Positions 13,504-23,191 of a DNA stretch of 64,000 bases are shown piece after piece. The notes under the pieces are model-generated. The model was not told the DNA's origin and made no database searches. It saw nothing but the letters and a program-made list of their open reading frames with translations. Position 1 is the first letter of the stretch. The number at the start of each line of letters is the position of its first letter. The stretch covers positions 41,279 through 105,278 of the forward strand of contig CAWBNB010000016.1 in the NCBI GenBank assembly GCA_963789885.1, in the 5' to 3' direction. This DNA is from DATEDA01 sp963789885. GTDB taxonomy: Bacteria; Pseudomonadota; Gammaproteobacteria; Burkholderiales; SG8-39. A program made the translations under genes and the position numbers.

Positions 13504-14469
13504 TCAGGCGGCGACCTTGGCCGCCGCGTCGTCAGGCGCGGTAGCCGGTTGCACGTCGCCCGACAGCCGTCGTTGCTGCGCGGCGACGAGCCGCTTCATC
13601 ATCCGCAGGTCCTTGTCGTCGAGGCGCAACGCCGCGTCGACCCAGGCGTCCGCGACGCGGTCGAGCTCCTCACGCGAGATCGGATGGACGATGTTCCGCG
13701 AGTGGAACACCGCCTGCATGCCGTTGCGGCGGCGCTCGTTCTTGGCGATCCACTGATAGGTCGCGCACTCGCCCATGCCGTCCGGGGCGACGACGTCGAC
13801 GAGGCCGAGGTCCGCGAGCTCCTTCGCCTTGAGGATGCGACCGCTCAGGATGAACTCCTCGGCGGCGCGGAGGCCGAGCCGTCGCGCGAGCAGACTGAGG
13901 GCGCCCATGCCCGGGAAGAGATTGAACAGGATCTCCGGCAGGCCCATGCTGGCGCTTTCCTCGGCGATGATGACGTCGCTCGAGAGCGCGGTCTCGAAGC
14001 CGCCGCCGAGCGCGTCGCCCTGGACGAGCGAGATCGTCGTCAGCGTCGGCACGCCGTAGTGCTGGATCCGCGGGTGGATGCAGTCGATGCAGCGGCGTGC
14101 GTAGCGCGCGAGCGCGTCGCGGTCGCCGGTCTGGATCAGCATCGTGAACAGCGCGAGATCGCCGCCGAGGTTGAAGACGCCCTTCACCTTCGACCCGGCG
14201 ACGTAATAGTGCGCGTCGCGGGTTTCGCCTTCGAACAGCACGCGCCCCCGGTTGAGCTCGAGCTGCTCGTCGTGCGCGCGGATGTCGTTCAGGAGTCCGA
14301 GGCTGAAGCAGGGCATGCCCTTCGGGTTGAACATCCCCCAGATCACGCTGTACTCGGGATCGAACTCGACTTCGAACTGGCTGGGACGGGCCTCGCCGGG
14401 CCGTACGAGCGAATGCTTGCGTCCTGCAGGCGAGATGGGTAGCAGCTCCCTAGGAAGGCTCATGTCCAT
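13504..14469 (-). CDS. rpfF: RpfF-type DSF synthase (crotonase fold)
   Basis: Crotonase-superfamily enzyme, 321 aa, that in the known system makes the DSF fatty-acid signal from acyl-ACP. The two catalytic Glu residues of RpfF are conserved: Glu159 in GGGFETAL and Glu179 in MGLPE, exactly 20 apart as E141/E161 are in Xanthomonas RpfF. The ATG at 14469 is chosen because AGGAG lies 7 nt upstream; a TTG at 14487 is possible. It is convergent with rpfG-rpfC, so synthase, sensor and output are all adjacent. A plain enoyl-CoA hydratase is less likely given length and context. Confidence 0.88.
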   Translation of the reverse strand: MDMSLPRELLPISPAGRKHSLVRPGEARPSQFEVEFDPEYSVIWGMFNPKGMPCFSLGLLNDIRAHDEQLELNRGRVLFEGETRDAHYYVAGSKVKGVFNLGGDLALFTMLIQTGDRDALARYARRCIDCIHPRIQHYGVPTLTTISLVQGDALGGGFETALSSDVIIAEESASMGLPEILFNLFPGMGALSLLARRLGLRAAEEFILSGRILKAKELADLGLVDVVAPDGMGECATYQWIAKNERRRNGMQAVFHSRNIVHPISREELDRVADAWVDAALRLDDKDLRMMKRLVAAQQRRLSGDVQPATAPDDAAAKVAA

Positions 14470-14487
14470 GGCATTGCTCCTCAGCAA

Positions 14488-14907
14488 GATGTTGTAATTT
14501 CGCCCGATGCTCGAGCGTGTGTCGTTCAGCCGAGCTCCCCTTTGCTTTTGTTTTCGGTATGCCCGCCCGCGGACTATTTAACACTCGTTCCGTAAAAAGG
14601 GCAACGCGTCAAGGCCATCGGAACATCCGTTGAAGCGGATTGCGATGATGTTGACGTCATAGATCGGACGCTTTTGCGCGAGCGGATCCTGACCGGTGAG
14701 TCGGGCGAATCGCGACCCCGTCCTGCCGCCGCTTGGATACAACCGCGCACGTTGTGCTAACTCTTTGGCCAGACACGAATTCGCTCGGCGACCGGACTTG
14801 ATCATCATCAACCGGCCACCCTCGACGCCCTCTAGGATTCCCGCCTGGTTCAGCAGCGGAGTGACCGCGCTCGACGCCAGCGCTAAGATGGTTAACGAGA
14901 GAAGAGG
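14488..14907. other. Intergenic region between rpfF and ccoI
   Basis: 420 bp between divergent genes. It contains the FNR box and -10 element of ccoI described separately. Open frames here on both strands have no recognisable product or ribosome-binding site. No convincing rpfF promoter was found. Confidence 0.6.
14798..14838 (+). promoter_or_regulatory. FNR box and class II promoter of ccoI
   Basis: Perfect FNR palindrome TTGAT-CATC-ATCAA at 14798-14811. A TAGGAT -10 element at 14833-14838 starts 28.5 bp from the box centre, which places the start near 14846 with FNR centred at -41.5. The same box-to-TAGGAT geometry occurs before ccoN. Confidence 0.85.
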
Positions 14908-17446
14908 GTGCTGCCGGACGCCAGTATCACGTCGTCCCTGCGTGAGATAGTTCCTTTGTTGCCGGCAGCTGCCGAAGCCCTGACTGTGGACCCCGGAACA
15001 CCTGCGGGGGCATGCTTCCATTGCGGGCTTCCGGTCGCGCCCCGCGGTCCCGCAGCCCGGTTCATCGACGGCGAATGGCGCAACTTCTGCTGCGCCGGCT
15101 GCGAAGCGGTCGCCCGAACGATTGTCGGGCAGGGCCTGGGCGATTACTACCGCTTCCGCGAGGCGCCCACCGGGCGGCGCGCCGACGCGGACCCGCGATT
15201 CGACGGCTACGACGACCCTGCCTTCCAGGCGTCGTTCGTCCGCGACGCCTTGGGGGGAACGCGGGAAGCGGCGCTCATCCTCGAGGGGATCCGCTGCTCG
15301 GCCTGTGTCTGGCTGAACGAGCAGACGCTGCAGAAGCTACCGGGCGTCGCCGCAGCCAGCGTCAACTACGCCACCCGGCGCGCGGTCGTCCGCTGGATGC
15401 CCGGACGCGATCAGGCTGAGCGAGATCCTCTCGGCGGTCGCCCGGATCGGCTATCAGGCGAGCCCGTACGACGAGCGGCGGCTCGACGCCATCCACCGGT
15501 CCGAGCGACGGCGGGCGCTCTGGCGGCTCTTCGTCGCGGGCTTCGGGATGATGCAGGTGATGATGTACGCAGTCCCGGGGTACATCGCGGGCGAAGGCAC
15601 GATGTCGGCCGACGTCGCACAGCTCCTGCGCTGGGCAAGCCTTCTTCTGACGCTCCCCGTCGTCGGCTACGCCGCACAGCCGTTCTTCGCCGGGGCCTGG
15701 CGCGCGCTTCGGGCCGGCCGCCTCGGGATGGACGTTCCGGTGGCGCTCGGGATCGCGATCGCGTTCGGCGCGAGCGTCTGGGCGACGCTGCGCGGCTCCG
15801 GCGAGGTCTACTACGACTCGGTCGCGATGTTCGTGTTCCTGCTTCTCGGGGGCCGGTACCTCGAGCTCGAGGCGCGGCACCGCGCGGCCGGGGCGCTCGG
15901 CCACCTGGCGCGGCTCGCCCCCGCCTTCGCCGAGCGGCTGTCCGGCTTCCCGGCGTCGCTGGCCACCGATCGGGTTGCTGCGGCATCGTTGCGCCCGGGC
16001 GACATGCTCCTCGTCAAGCCGGGCGCAACGATCGCCGCGGATGGCACGGTCGTGCGCGGGCGCGGTGCCGTGGCCGAGGCGCTCCTTACCGGCGAGAGCG
16101 CACCCCGGACGAAGGAGCCGGGAAGTCTGGTCATCGGCGGTTCGGTCAATCTCGTGGAACCGCTGGTCGTGCGCGTCGAGCGCGTCGGCGCCGACACCGT
16201 CCTCGCCGGCATCGTCCGGCTCGCAGACCGCGCGGTCGCGGAACGCCAACCGCTCGCGGAGCTCGCCGACCGCTATGCGCACTGGTTCGTGCTCGTAGTG
16301 CTCGTCGCTGCGGTGGCAACTGCGATCGCGTGGCTCCACCTCGACCCGTCGCGGGCGCTGTGGGTGAGCGTCTCGGTCCTGGTCGTCAGCTGTCCGTGCG
16401 CGCTGTCGCTCGCGACACCGGTCGCCCTCACGGTCGCGACCGGCGAGCTCGCGCGCCGCGGGCTGATCGTGTCACGAGGGCATGTGGTCGAGGCGCTGGC
16501 GCGTGCGACCGACGTCGTCCTCGACAAGACCGGCACATTGACGCATGGCGACCTGCGGGTCGTTTCGATCTCGCCCGCAGGGAGCGAGCCGCTCGAGAAC
16601 TGCCTTGCGTTCGCCGATGCGCTCGAGCAGGCGTCCGAGCATCCGGCAGGGCGGGCGATCGTGCGGTACGCGCGGGACCGGGGTCGAGGCACCTCGCAGC
16701 CGGTGGCAACGAGCGTGTCAAATCGTCCGGGCGCCGGCATCGAGGGTGTCGTCGACCGCCGTCGCTACCGGATCGGCACGCCCGGGTTTTGCGCCGAACT
16801 CGCCGGCACGCCTCCGGCCGAGCTCCTCGGAGCCGAGCGCGGGGGCGTCGCGGGACTCGTGCGCGATGGCGAATGGCTGGCGTGGTTCGAGCTCGGTGAC
16901 AGGCTCAGGCCCGACGCAGCGGCGCTCGTCCGACGTCTCGCGACGCTCGGCAAGCGCGTGCACCTGCTCAGCGGCGATTCACCCGCGGCGGTGGCCCGGG
17001 TCGCGGCGGCCCTTGGCATCACGAATGTGTGCGCCGCGGCCGACCCGGATGCGAAACGCGCCTATGTGGAGCGCCTCAAGTCCGCGCGAGCGCTGGTCGC
17101 TATGGTGGGCGACGGAGTGAACGACGCGCCGGTGCTCGCGCAAGCCGACGTCTCCGTTGCGATGGGGCAGGGCGCCGATCTCGCCCAGGCGAAAGCCGAT
17201 GCGGTGCTCGTTTCAGGCGAGCTCGGCGGGCTGGGGGATGCGTTCGCGCTGTCGATGCGGACGACGCGGATCGTGCGGGAAAATCTCGCCTGGGCGATTG
17301 CCTACAATCTCCTCGCTGTCCCCGCCGCGGCAGCGGGTCTCGTAGCGCCGTGGATGGCGGGCCTCGGGATGGCGGGCAGTTCGCTTGCCGTCGTGCTCAA
17401 CGCGTTGCGCCTGCGCCACCCGGTGCGGGGGCGGGAAGGTGGTTGA
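14908..17446 (+). CDS. ccoI: cbb3 oxidase-associated copper P-type ATPase CcoI/FixI (frameshifted)
   Basis: Copper exporter needed for cbb3 oxidase maturation. The N-terminal half reads in one frame from GTG 14908: a Cys-rich segment (CFHCGLPV, CCAGCEAV) and a heavy-metal domain with CSAC. Near 15396-15405 the frame moves +1 and continues LSEILSAVARIGYQ, then membrane helices, SCPCALSL, DKTGTLTHG and GDGVNDAP to 17446. Removing one base restores a normal FixI, for example the A of CCCGGACGCG, giving WMPGAIRLSEIL. It may be a sequencing error, since the operon is otherwise intact. The stop overlaps ccoS (TGATG). Confidence 0.85.
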
Positions 17447-17628
17447 TGGATATCCTTTATCTGTTGATCCCCCTGTCGGTCGTGCTCGTCTTCCTGATCG
17501 GTGCGGTCTTCTGGTTCGCGCTCCGATCCGGGCAGTTCGACGATCTCGAGGGCCCGGGATTCAGAATCCTGCTCGACGACGACGCGCCCGTCGCGCGCGG
17601 CGAGACGCCACCGGAGGAGCGGCGCTGA
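17446..17628 (+). CDS. ccoS: cbb3 oxidase maturation protein CcoS
   Basis: 60-aa protein with one N-terminal membrane helix (LYLLIPLSVVLVFLIGAVFWFAL) followed by SGQFDDLEGPGFRIL, the CcoS/FixS signature. It overlaps the ccoI stop by 1 nt. CcoS is required with CcoI for delivering copper or cofactor to the oxidase. A short acidic tail follows. Confidence 0.92.
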   Translation: MDILYLLIPLSVVLVFLIGAVFWFALRSGQFDDLEGPGFRILLDDDAPVARGETPPEERR

Positions 17629-17667
17629 CGACCGAGCGGGCGCGATGGACGCCATCTTTCCGCCGGT

Positions 17668-17708
17668 TTGATTTGCATCAAACGAGGGGCGACACCCGGC
17701 CCTAGGAT
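17668..17708 (+). promoter_or_regulatory. FNR box and class II promoter of ccoNOQPGH
   Basis: Perfect palindrome TTGAT-TTGC-ATCAA at 17668-17681 and TAGGAT at 17703-17708, with the same 28.5-bp centre-to--10 distance as at ccoI. The predicted start is near 17716, about 45 bp before the ccoN ATG. An FNR homologue is encoded at 23670-24410. Confidence 0.9.
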
Positions 17709-17759
17709 GCGGTCCGGGTGCGCGCGCAGAACGAAGCGGCTTTCAAAGAAGGGGAATTC

Positions 17760-19178
17760 ATGGACGCGGGAAGCTACAACTACAAGGTGGTCCGGCAGTT
17801 CGCGATCATGACCGTCGTCTGGGGTATCGTCGGCATGCTGGTCGGGGTGATCATCGCCACCCAGCTGATCCTCCCCGAGCTCACGTACGGCATCCCGTGG
17901 CTCTCGTACGGGCGGCTGCGTCCGCTGCACACCAACGCGGTCATCTTCGCGTTCGGCGGCTCGGCGCTGTTCGCGACCTCCTATTACGTCGTGCAGCGCA
18001 CCTGCCAGGTCCGGCTGTTCGGTGACGGTCTGGCGGCATTCACGTTCTGGGGCTGGCAACTGGTGATCGTGGCGGCCGCGATCACGCTGCCGCTCGGCAT
18101 CACGACGTCGAAGGAGTACGCCGAGCTCGAATGGCCGATCGACATCCTGATCACGTTCGTCTGGGTCGCGTACGCGGTGGTGTTCTTCGGCACCATCGCC
18201 AAGCGCAAGACGCCGCACATCTACGTCGCGAACTGGTTCTTCGGCGCGTTCATCCTGACGGTCGCGCTGCTGCACGTCGTCAACAGCGCCGAGATGCCGG
18301 CGACGCTCTGGAAATCGTACTCGGCGTACGCCGGAGTGCAGGACGCGATGGTGCAGTGGTGGTACGGCCACAACGCCGTCGGGTTCTTCCTGACGGCAGG
18401 CTTCCTCGGGATGATGTACTACTTCGTCCCGAAACAGGCCGGGCGGCCGATCTATTCCTACCGGCTCTCGGTGGTGCACTTCTGGGCGCTGATCTTCACC
18501 TACATGTGGGCCGGCCCGCATCATCTCCACTACACCGCTCTTCCCGACTGGACGCAGTCGCTCGGCATGGTGTTCTCGCTCGTCCTGCTCGCGCCGTCGT
18601 GGGGCGGCATGATCAACGGCATCATGACGCTCTCGGGCGCGTGGCACAAACTGCGCGATGATCCGATCCTCAAGTTCCTGATCGTATCGCTGTCCTTCTA
18701 CGGGATGTCGACGTTCGAGGGTCCGATGATGTCGATCAAGACGGTGAACGCGCTGTCGCACTACACCGACTGGACCATCGGCCATGTCCACTCCGGCGCG
18801 CTAGGGTGGGTCGGGATGATCAGTATCGGCTCGATCTACTACCTGATCCCGCGGCTGTTCGGACAGACGCAGATGCACAGCGTCCGGCTGATCACGCTGC
18901 ATTTCTGGGTCGCGACCATCGGCATCGTGCTCTACATCGCCGCGATGTGGATCGCGGGCGTGACGCAGGGGCTGATGTGGCGCGCGGTCAATCCCGACGG
19001 GACGCTCACCTATACCTTCGTCGAGTCGACCAAGGCGAGCATGCCCTTCTATGTGATCCGGCTGTGCGGAGGGCTGCTCTATCTCGCCGGCATGCTGGTC
19101 ATGGCCTACAACGTGTGGAAGACAGTTGTCGGTGCGAAGCCCGTTGATGCGCCGATCCCCGCCGTGGCGCACGCCTGA
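17760..19178 (+). CDS. ccoN: cbb3-type cytochrome c oxidase subunit I
   Basis: Catalytic haem b / b3-CuB subunit, 472 aa, about 12 membrane helices. Conserved blocks include RPLHTNAVIFAFGGSALFAT, QWWYGHNAVGFFLTA (CuB/haem ligand region) and the late His pair in LSHYTDWTIGHVHSGALGW. The ATG at 17760 follows an AAGGGG-type site; an upstream GTG at 17718 in the same frame lacks one. First gene of the operon after the FNR box. Confidence 0.96.
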   Translation: MDAGSYNYKVVRQFAIMTVVWGIVGMLVGVIIATQLILPELTYGIPWLSYGRLRPLHTNAVIFAFGGSALFATSYYVVQRTCQVRLFGDGLAAFTFWGWQLVIVAAAITLPLGITTSKEYAELEWPIDILITFVWVAYAVVFFGTIAKRKTPHIYVANWFFGAFILTVALLHVVNSAEMPATLWKSYSAYAGVQDAMVQWWYGHNAVGFFLTAGFLGMMYYFVPKQAGRPIYSYRLSVVHFWALIFTYMWAGPHHLHYTALPDWTQSLGMVFSLVLLAPSWGGMINGIMTLSGAWHKLRDDPILKFLIVSLSFYGMSTFEGPMMSIKTVNALSHYTDWTIGHVHSGALGWVGMISIGSIYYLIPRLFGQTQMHSVRLITLHFWVATIGIVLYIAAMWIAGVTQGLMWRAVNPDGTLTYTFVESTKASMPFYVIRLCGGLLYLAGMLVMAYNVWKTVVGAKPVDAPIPAVAHA

Positions 19179-19198
19179 GCGGCCTCGAGGAGACGAAA

Positions 19199-19810
19199 AT
19201 GGCCTTCACGCATGCGGATATCGAGAAGAGCAACACGCTGCTCATCGTGCTGGTGCTCTTGGTCGTGAGCGTAGGCGGTCTGGTGGAGATCGTGCCGCTT
19301 TACTTCCAGCGCTCGACGACGCAGCCGGTCGCCGGTCTCAAGCCGTACGCGCCGCTGCAACTCGTCGGACGGGACATCTACGTGCGGGAGGGGTGCTACA
19401 ACTGCCACTCGCAGATGATCCGGCCCTTCCGCGCCGAGACCGAGCGCTATGGCCACTACTCGGTGGCCGGCGAGTTCGTCTATGACCGCCCGTTCCAGTG
19501 GGGCAGCAAGCGCACCGGTCCGGACCTCGCGCGCGTCGGGGGTCGCTACAGCGACGACTGGCACCGGATCCACATGGTCAACCCGCGGGACGTGGTACCG
19601 GAGTCGATCATGCCGGGGTACCCCTGGCTCGCCGGGGCCTCGGCCAACCATGGCGATATCGAGGCGAAGATGGGGGCGCTCCGCCGCCTCGGCGTGCCCT
19701 ACAGCGACACCGAGATCGCCGGCGCGCGGAAGGAGCTCGAAGGCAAGACGGAGCTCGACGCGCTCATCGGCTACCTCCAGGGCCTGGGCACCGCGTTGAA
19801 ATCGAGGTAA
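19199..19810 (+). CDS. ccoO: cbb3 oxidase mono-haem cytochrome c subunit
   Basis: 203-aa membrane-anchored cytochrome c. One N-terminal helix (LLIVLVLLVVSVGGLVEI), haem motif CYNCH, and the family signature SQMIRPFRAETERYGHYS with SIMPGYPWL near the axial Met. It lies 20 bp after ccoN. Confidence 0.96.
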   Translation: MAFTHADIEKSNTLLIVLVLLVVSVGGLVEIVPLYFQRSTTQPVAGLKPYAPLQLVGRDIYVREGCYNCHSQMIRPFRAETERYGHYSVAGEFVYDRPFQWGSKRTGPDLARVGGRYSDDWHRIHMVNPRDVVPESIMPGYPWLAGASANHGDIEAKMGALRRLGVPYSDTEIAGARKELEGKTELDALIGYLQGLGTALKSR

Positions 19811-19815
19811 TCGCG

Positions 19816-19989
19816 ATGGACATCAACGACATCCGCGCTGCCATGACGGTGGCGAGCTTCCTCGCATTCGTCGGGATCGTGATCTGGGCGTATAGCGGCG
19901 GCCGCAAGCAGCGCTTCGACCGCGCCGCGCGCTCGGTGCTCGAGGAGGATGCGACGGACCGCGAGCGCGGCAGGGGAGAGGCGAAATGA
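19816..19989 (+). CDS. ccoQ: cbb3 oxidase subunit CcoQ
   Basis: 57-aa single-helix protein (VASFLAFVGIVIWAYS) with a charged C-terminal tail, in the fixed position between ccoO and ccoP. The stop overlaps the ccoP start by 4 bp (ATGA). CcoQ stabilises the complex. Confidence 0.88.
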   Translation: MDINDIRAAMTVASFLAFVGIVIWAYSGGRKQRFDRAARSVLEEDATDRERGRGEAK

Positions 19990-20909
19990 GCGACTTCACG
20001 AGCGGCTTCTGGCCGGCGTACATCGCCATCATCTCGGTGGTGTCGATCCTGGCGTGCGCCGTGGTTCTGAAATCGCAGACGAAGCGGCGCGTAAAGGGGG
20101 CGCAGGTCGACACCACCGGACACGTCTGGGACGAGGACCTGCGGGAGTGGAACAACCCGCTGCCGCGCTGGTGGATGTGGCTCTTCTACATCACGATCGT
20201 CTTCGCGCTCGTCTATCTCCTCTTCTATCCTGGCCTCGCGGCCTACGGCGGCCGCCTCGCCTGGACCTCCGTCGGCCAGTACGATGCCGAACGGACCAAG
20301 GCCGAGGCGACCTACGGCCCGATCTTCGCGAAGTACCAGGGGATGCCGATCCCCGAGGTCGCCGCCGATCCCGATGCGATGGCGATCGCCCAGAACCTCT
20401 TCCTGCAGACGTGCGCGCAATGCCACGCCTCCGACGCACGCGGCAGCAAGGGGTTTCCGAACCTCACCGACGGCGACTGGCTGTGGGGCGGCGACCCGAC
20501 GCGGATCGAGGAAACGATCCTCAGCGGGCGCACCGGAGTGATGCCGCCGCTCGGCCAGGCGCTCGGTCCCGACGGGACCAAGGACGTCGCCCACTACGTG
20601 ATGTCGCTGTCCGGCTTGCCGAACGATTCCATCCGCACGGCGCGCGGCAAGGAGAAGTTCCAGCAGACTTGCGTCGCGTGCCATGGTCCGGACGGGAAGG
20701 GCAACCCGGCGCTCGGCGCGCCGAACCTCACCGACCGGACGTGGCTCTACGGCGGCTCGGAGCCGGACATCATCGCCACGATCACCAACGGCCGGAGCGG
20801 GCAGATGCCCGCCCACAAGGATTTCCTGGGCGAAGCCAAGGCCCACCTGCTTGCGGCTTACGTGTGGAGCCTGTCGCACCCCGAGGTGTCCAAGCGGGCG
20901 GCAAAGTGA
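19986..20909 (+). CDS. ccoP: cbb3 oxidase di-haem cytochrome c subunit
   Basis: 307 aa with two N-terminal membrane helices, the typical WDEDLREWNNPLPRWW segment, and two cytochrome c domains with haem motifs CAQCH and CVACH. The axial Met regions read GVMPPLGQ and GQMPAHKD. It takes electrons from soluble donors for CcoO/CcoN. Confidence 0.96.
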   Translation: MSDFTSGFWPAYIAIISVVSILACAVVLKSQTKRRVKGAQVDTTGHVWDEDLREWNNPLPRWWMWLFYITIVFALVYLLFYPGLAAYGGRLAWTSVGQYDAERTKAEATYGPIFAKYQGMPIPEVAADPDAMAIAQNLFLQTCAQCHASDARGSKGFPNLTDGDWLWGGDPTRIEETILSGRTGVMPPLGQALGPDGTKDVAHYVMSLSGLPNDSIRTARGKEKFQQTCVACHGPDGKGNPALGAPNLTDRTWLYGGSEPDIIATITNGRSGQMPAHKDFLGEAKAHLLAAYVWSLSHPEVSKRAAK

Positions 20910-20922
20910 GCCCGACCCCGAT

Positions 20923-22353
20923 ATGAACAATCCGCGCGATGCCGCCGGCGCCGTCGTGTCACCGGCCCCCGCGCAGGAGCTCGAGCAGACCCTCTACGAG
21001 GTCCGCCGCAAGATCTATCCGCGGGCGGTGCACGGCTGGTTCGCCGGCTGGCGCTGGGCGCTGATCTGGCTCACGCAGCTACTCTTCTACGGCACCGCCT
21101 GGCTGCAGTGGAACGGGCGCCAGGCGGTGCTCTTCGACCTGGCCGCGCGGAAGTTCTACGTCCTCGGCTTCGTCTTCTGGCCCCAGGATTTCATCTACCT
21201 GACCGGGCTCCTCATCATCTCCGCGTTGTCGCTGTTCCTCTTCACGGCGATCGGCGGGCGGCTCTGGTGCGGCTATGCCTGTCCGCAGACGGTCTACACC
21301 GAGATCTTCATGTGGATCGAGCGCAAGATCGAGGGCGACCGGCAGGCGCGTATGCGGCTCGATTCGGGTCCGCTCGGGGCCCGGAAGCTCGCCCTGAAGG
21401 CAGCCAAGCACGCCGTCTGGATCGCGGTGGCGCTCTGGACCGGCTTCACGTTCGTCGGCTACTTCACGCCGATCCGGGAGCTCGCGCGCGAGGTCCTCGC
21501 TTTCTCCACCGGACCGTGGGAGACCTTCTGGATCCTCTTCTATGGCTTCGCCACCTACGGCAACGCCGGCTGGATGCGCGAGCAGGTCTGCAAGTACATG
21601 TGTCCGTACGCGCGCTTCCAGAGCGTGATGTTCGACCGGGACACGATGATCGTCACCTACGACGAGCGTCGCGGCGAGCCGCGCGGCGCGCGCTCCCGCA
21701 AGGCGGACTACAAGGCGGCGGGCCTCGGCGACTGCGTCGACTGCACGATGTGCGTGCAGGTCTGCCCGACCGGCATCGACATCCGGAACGGCTTGCAGTA
21801 CGAGTGCATCGGGTGCGCGGCCTGCATCGATGCCTGCGACCAGGTGATGGACAAGATGGGCTACCCGCGCGGGCTCATTCGCTATTCGACCGAGAACGCA
21901 ATCGCGAGCGGCTGGGATTCCAGCCGGGTGCTGAAGCGCGTCGCCCGGCCGCGGGTCTTCGTGTACGGCTCGATCCTGCTCGCCGTGTCCGCAGCGCTGC
22001 TCGTCTCGCTCTATCTCCGCGTGCCGCTCAAGGTCGACGTGCTCCGCGACCGCGCGAGCCTGAGCCGGGAGGTGGAGGGCGGGAAGATCGAGAATGTCTA
22101 CCGGCTGCAGCTCATGAATACGCAGGAGAAAGCGCACCGGTACCGGATCGCCGTCTCGGGCCTCGACACGGTCGCGGTCGCGAGCGACGCGGAGGTCGAA
22201 GTCCCGGCCGCCAGCACGCGCCAGGTGCCGGTGCGGCTGCGCATCGACCCGGGCGCCGCCGGGAAGGGCTCGCACCGGATCGAGATCGAGGTGCAGGCGC
22301 TCGACGATCCGGGCATCGCGGCGCGCGAAAAATCGGTCTTCATGGTGAGGTGA
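20923..22353 (+). CDS. ccoG: CcoG/RdxA-type ferredoxin-like cupric reductase
   Basis: 476-aa polytopic protein with two 4Fe-4S motifs, CVDCTMCVQVCPTGID and CIGCAACIDACDQ, after about five helices. The soluble C-terminus (from about residue 375) has an immunoglobulin-like character. CcoG homologues reduce Cu(II) during cbb3 assembly. It is 13 bp downstream of ccoP. Confidence 0.94.
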   Translation: MNNPRDAAGAVVSPAPAQELEQTLYEVRRKIYPRAVHGWFAGWRWALIWLTQLLFYGTAWLQWNGRQAVLFDLAARKFYVLGFVFWPQDFIYLTGLLIISALSLFLFTAIGGRLWCGYACPQTVYTEIFMWIERKIEGDRQARMRLDSGPLGARKLALKAAKHAVWIAVALWTGFTFVGYFTPIRELAREVLAFSTGPWETFWILFYGFATYGNAGWMREQVCKYMCPYARFQSVMFDRDTMIVTYDERRGEPRGARSRKADYKAAGLGDCVDCTMCVQVCPTGIDIRNGLQYECIGCAACIDACDQVMDKMGYPRGLIRYSTENAIASGWDSSRVLKRVARPRVFVYGSILLAVSAALLVSLYLRVPLKVDVLRDRASLSREVEGGKIENVYRLQLMNTQEKAHRYRIAVSGLDTVAVASDAEVEVPAASTRQVPVRLRIDPGAAGKGSHRIEIEVQALDDPGIAAREKSVFMVR

Positions 22354-22355
22354 CG

Positions 22356-22856
22356 ATGGCAGCCGACCAAGTCCGCCCCTGGTATCGCGAGCCGTGGCCG
22401 TGGCTCCTCATTGCGCCGCCGGCGGCTTCGGTCGTGGTGGGCGTGGTGATGTGGACGCTCGCTGCGCGTACGAACGACGGCCTGGTCGTCGACGACTATT
22501 ACAAGCAGGGACTGGCGATCAACCAGGTCCTCGACCGGGAAGCACGCGCGCAGACGCTCGCGATCCGGGCGCTGTTGACGTTCAATCCGGAGCGGACGCG
22601 GGTGCGCCTGCAGCTCGCGGGCGACGGACCGCTGCCGGAGCGGGTCACGCTCCGGCTCGTTCATCCCACCCGTGCGGGGGAGGATCAGACGATCGCGCTT
22701 GCGGCGGTCGCGGGAGGGTTGTTCGAGGGCGGGATGCAGCCGCCGGCTCCCGGTCGCTGGCATGTGCTGCTCGAGGACGGCCCGGCAACCTGGCGCCTGT
22801 CCGCATCGTGGAAGACGGAAACGCCTACGGTCGCGCTCGGCGCGTCCCCGGGCTGA
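22356..22856 (+). CDS. ccoH: FixH/CcoH family cbb3 assembly protein
   Basis: 166 aa with one N-terminal membrane helix (PWLLIAPPAASVVVGVVMWTLA) followed by VVDDYYKQGLAINQVLDR, the FixH signature, and a periplasmic beta-rich domain. It starts 2 bp after the ccoG stop. Required for stable assembly of the oxidase in known systems. Confidence 0.88.
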   Translation: MAADQVRPWYREPWPWLLIAPPAASVVVGVVMWTLAARTNDGLVVDDYYKQGLAINQVLDREARAQTLAIRALLTFNPERTRVRLQLAGDGPLPERVTLRLVHPTRAGEDQTIALAAVAGGLFEGGMQPPAPGRWHVLLEDGPATWRLSASWKTETPTVALGASPG

Positions 22857-22875
22857 GCGCGGAAGGAGCATCACC

Positions 22876-23169
22876 ATGACCGCGGGCAAGATGCTGATCT
22901 GGATCCTGTGGCCGTCGTTCATCGTCGCCGGGATCGCGGAAGGGATCTTCTTCACGCTGTTCGACCCGACCGACCTGACCCTGTTCGATGCGCCGATCGA
23001 GGCGAGCCGCACGGCGATCTATTCGATCGGATTCTTCGCCTTCTGGGCGTTCGCGGCGGCCTCGAGCGCGCTCACCTGCTTCTTCCAGCGGACCTCGACC
23101 GAGATCAACCGACCGGGGTTACGATCGACGCCTGCGCGCGAGCCCGATGGCCCGCGGCCCACCCAGTGA
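22876..23169 (+). CDS. Small membrane protein of the cco cluster
   Basis: 97 aa with two hydrophobic helices (residues about 6-28 and 48-72) and a short polar tail. The ATG follows GGAAGGAG. It is the next gene in the cco operon, 19 bp after ccoH. No family function is known to me. Position suggests a role in, or at least coexpression with, the oxidase. Confidence 0.75.
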   Translation: MTAGKMLIWILWPSFIVAGIAEGIFFTLFDPTDLTLFDAPIEASRTAIYSIGFFAFWAFAAASSALTCFFQRTSTEINRPGLRSTPAREPDGPRPTQ

Positions 23170-23191
23170 TTCTCATCCGGAGGAGACCGTA

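Noticed and set aside
14578..15021. Minus-strand frame over the ccoI promoter
   Set aside because: No family match, no ribosome-binding site, overlaps the FNR box and ccoI start.
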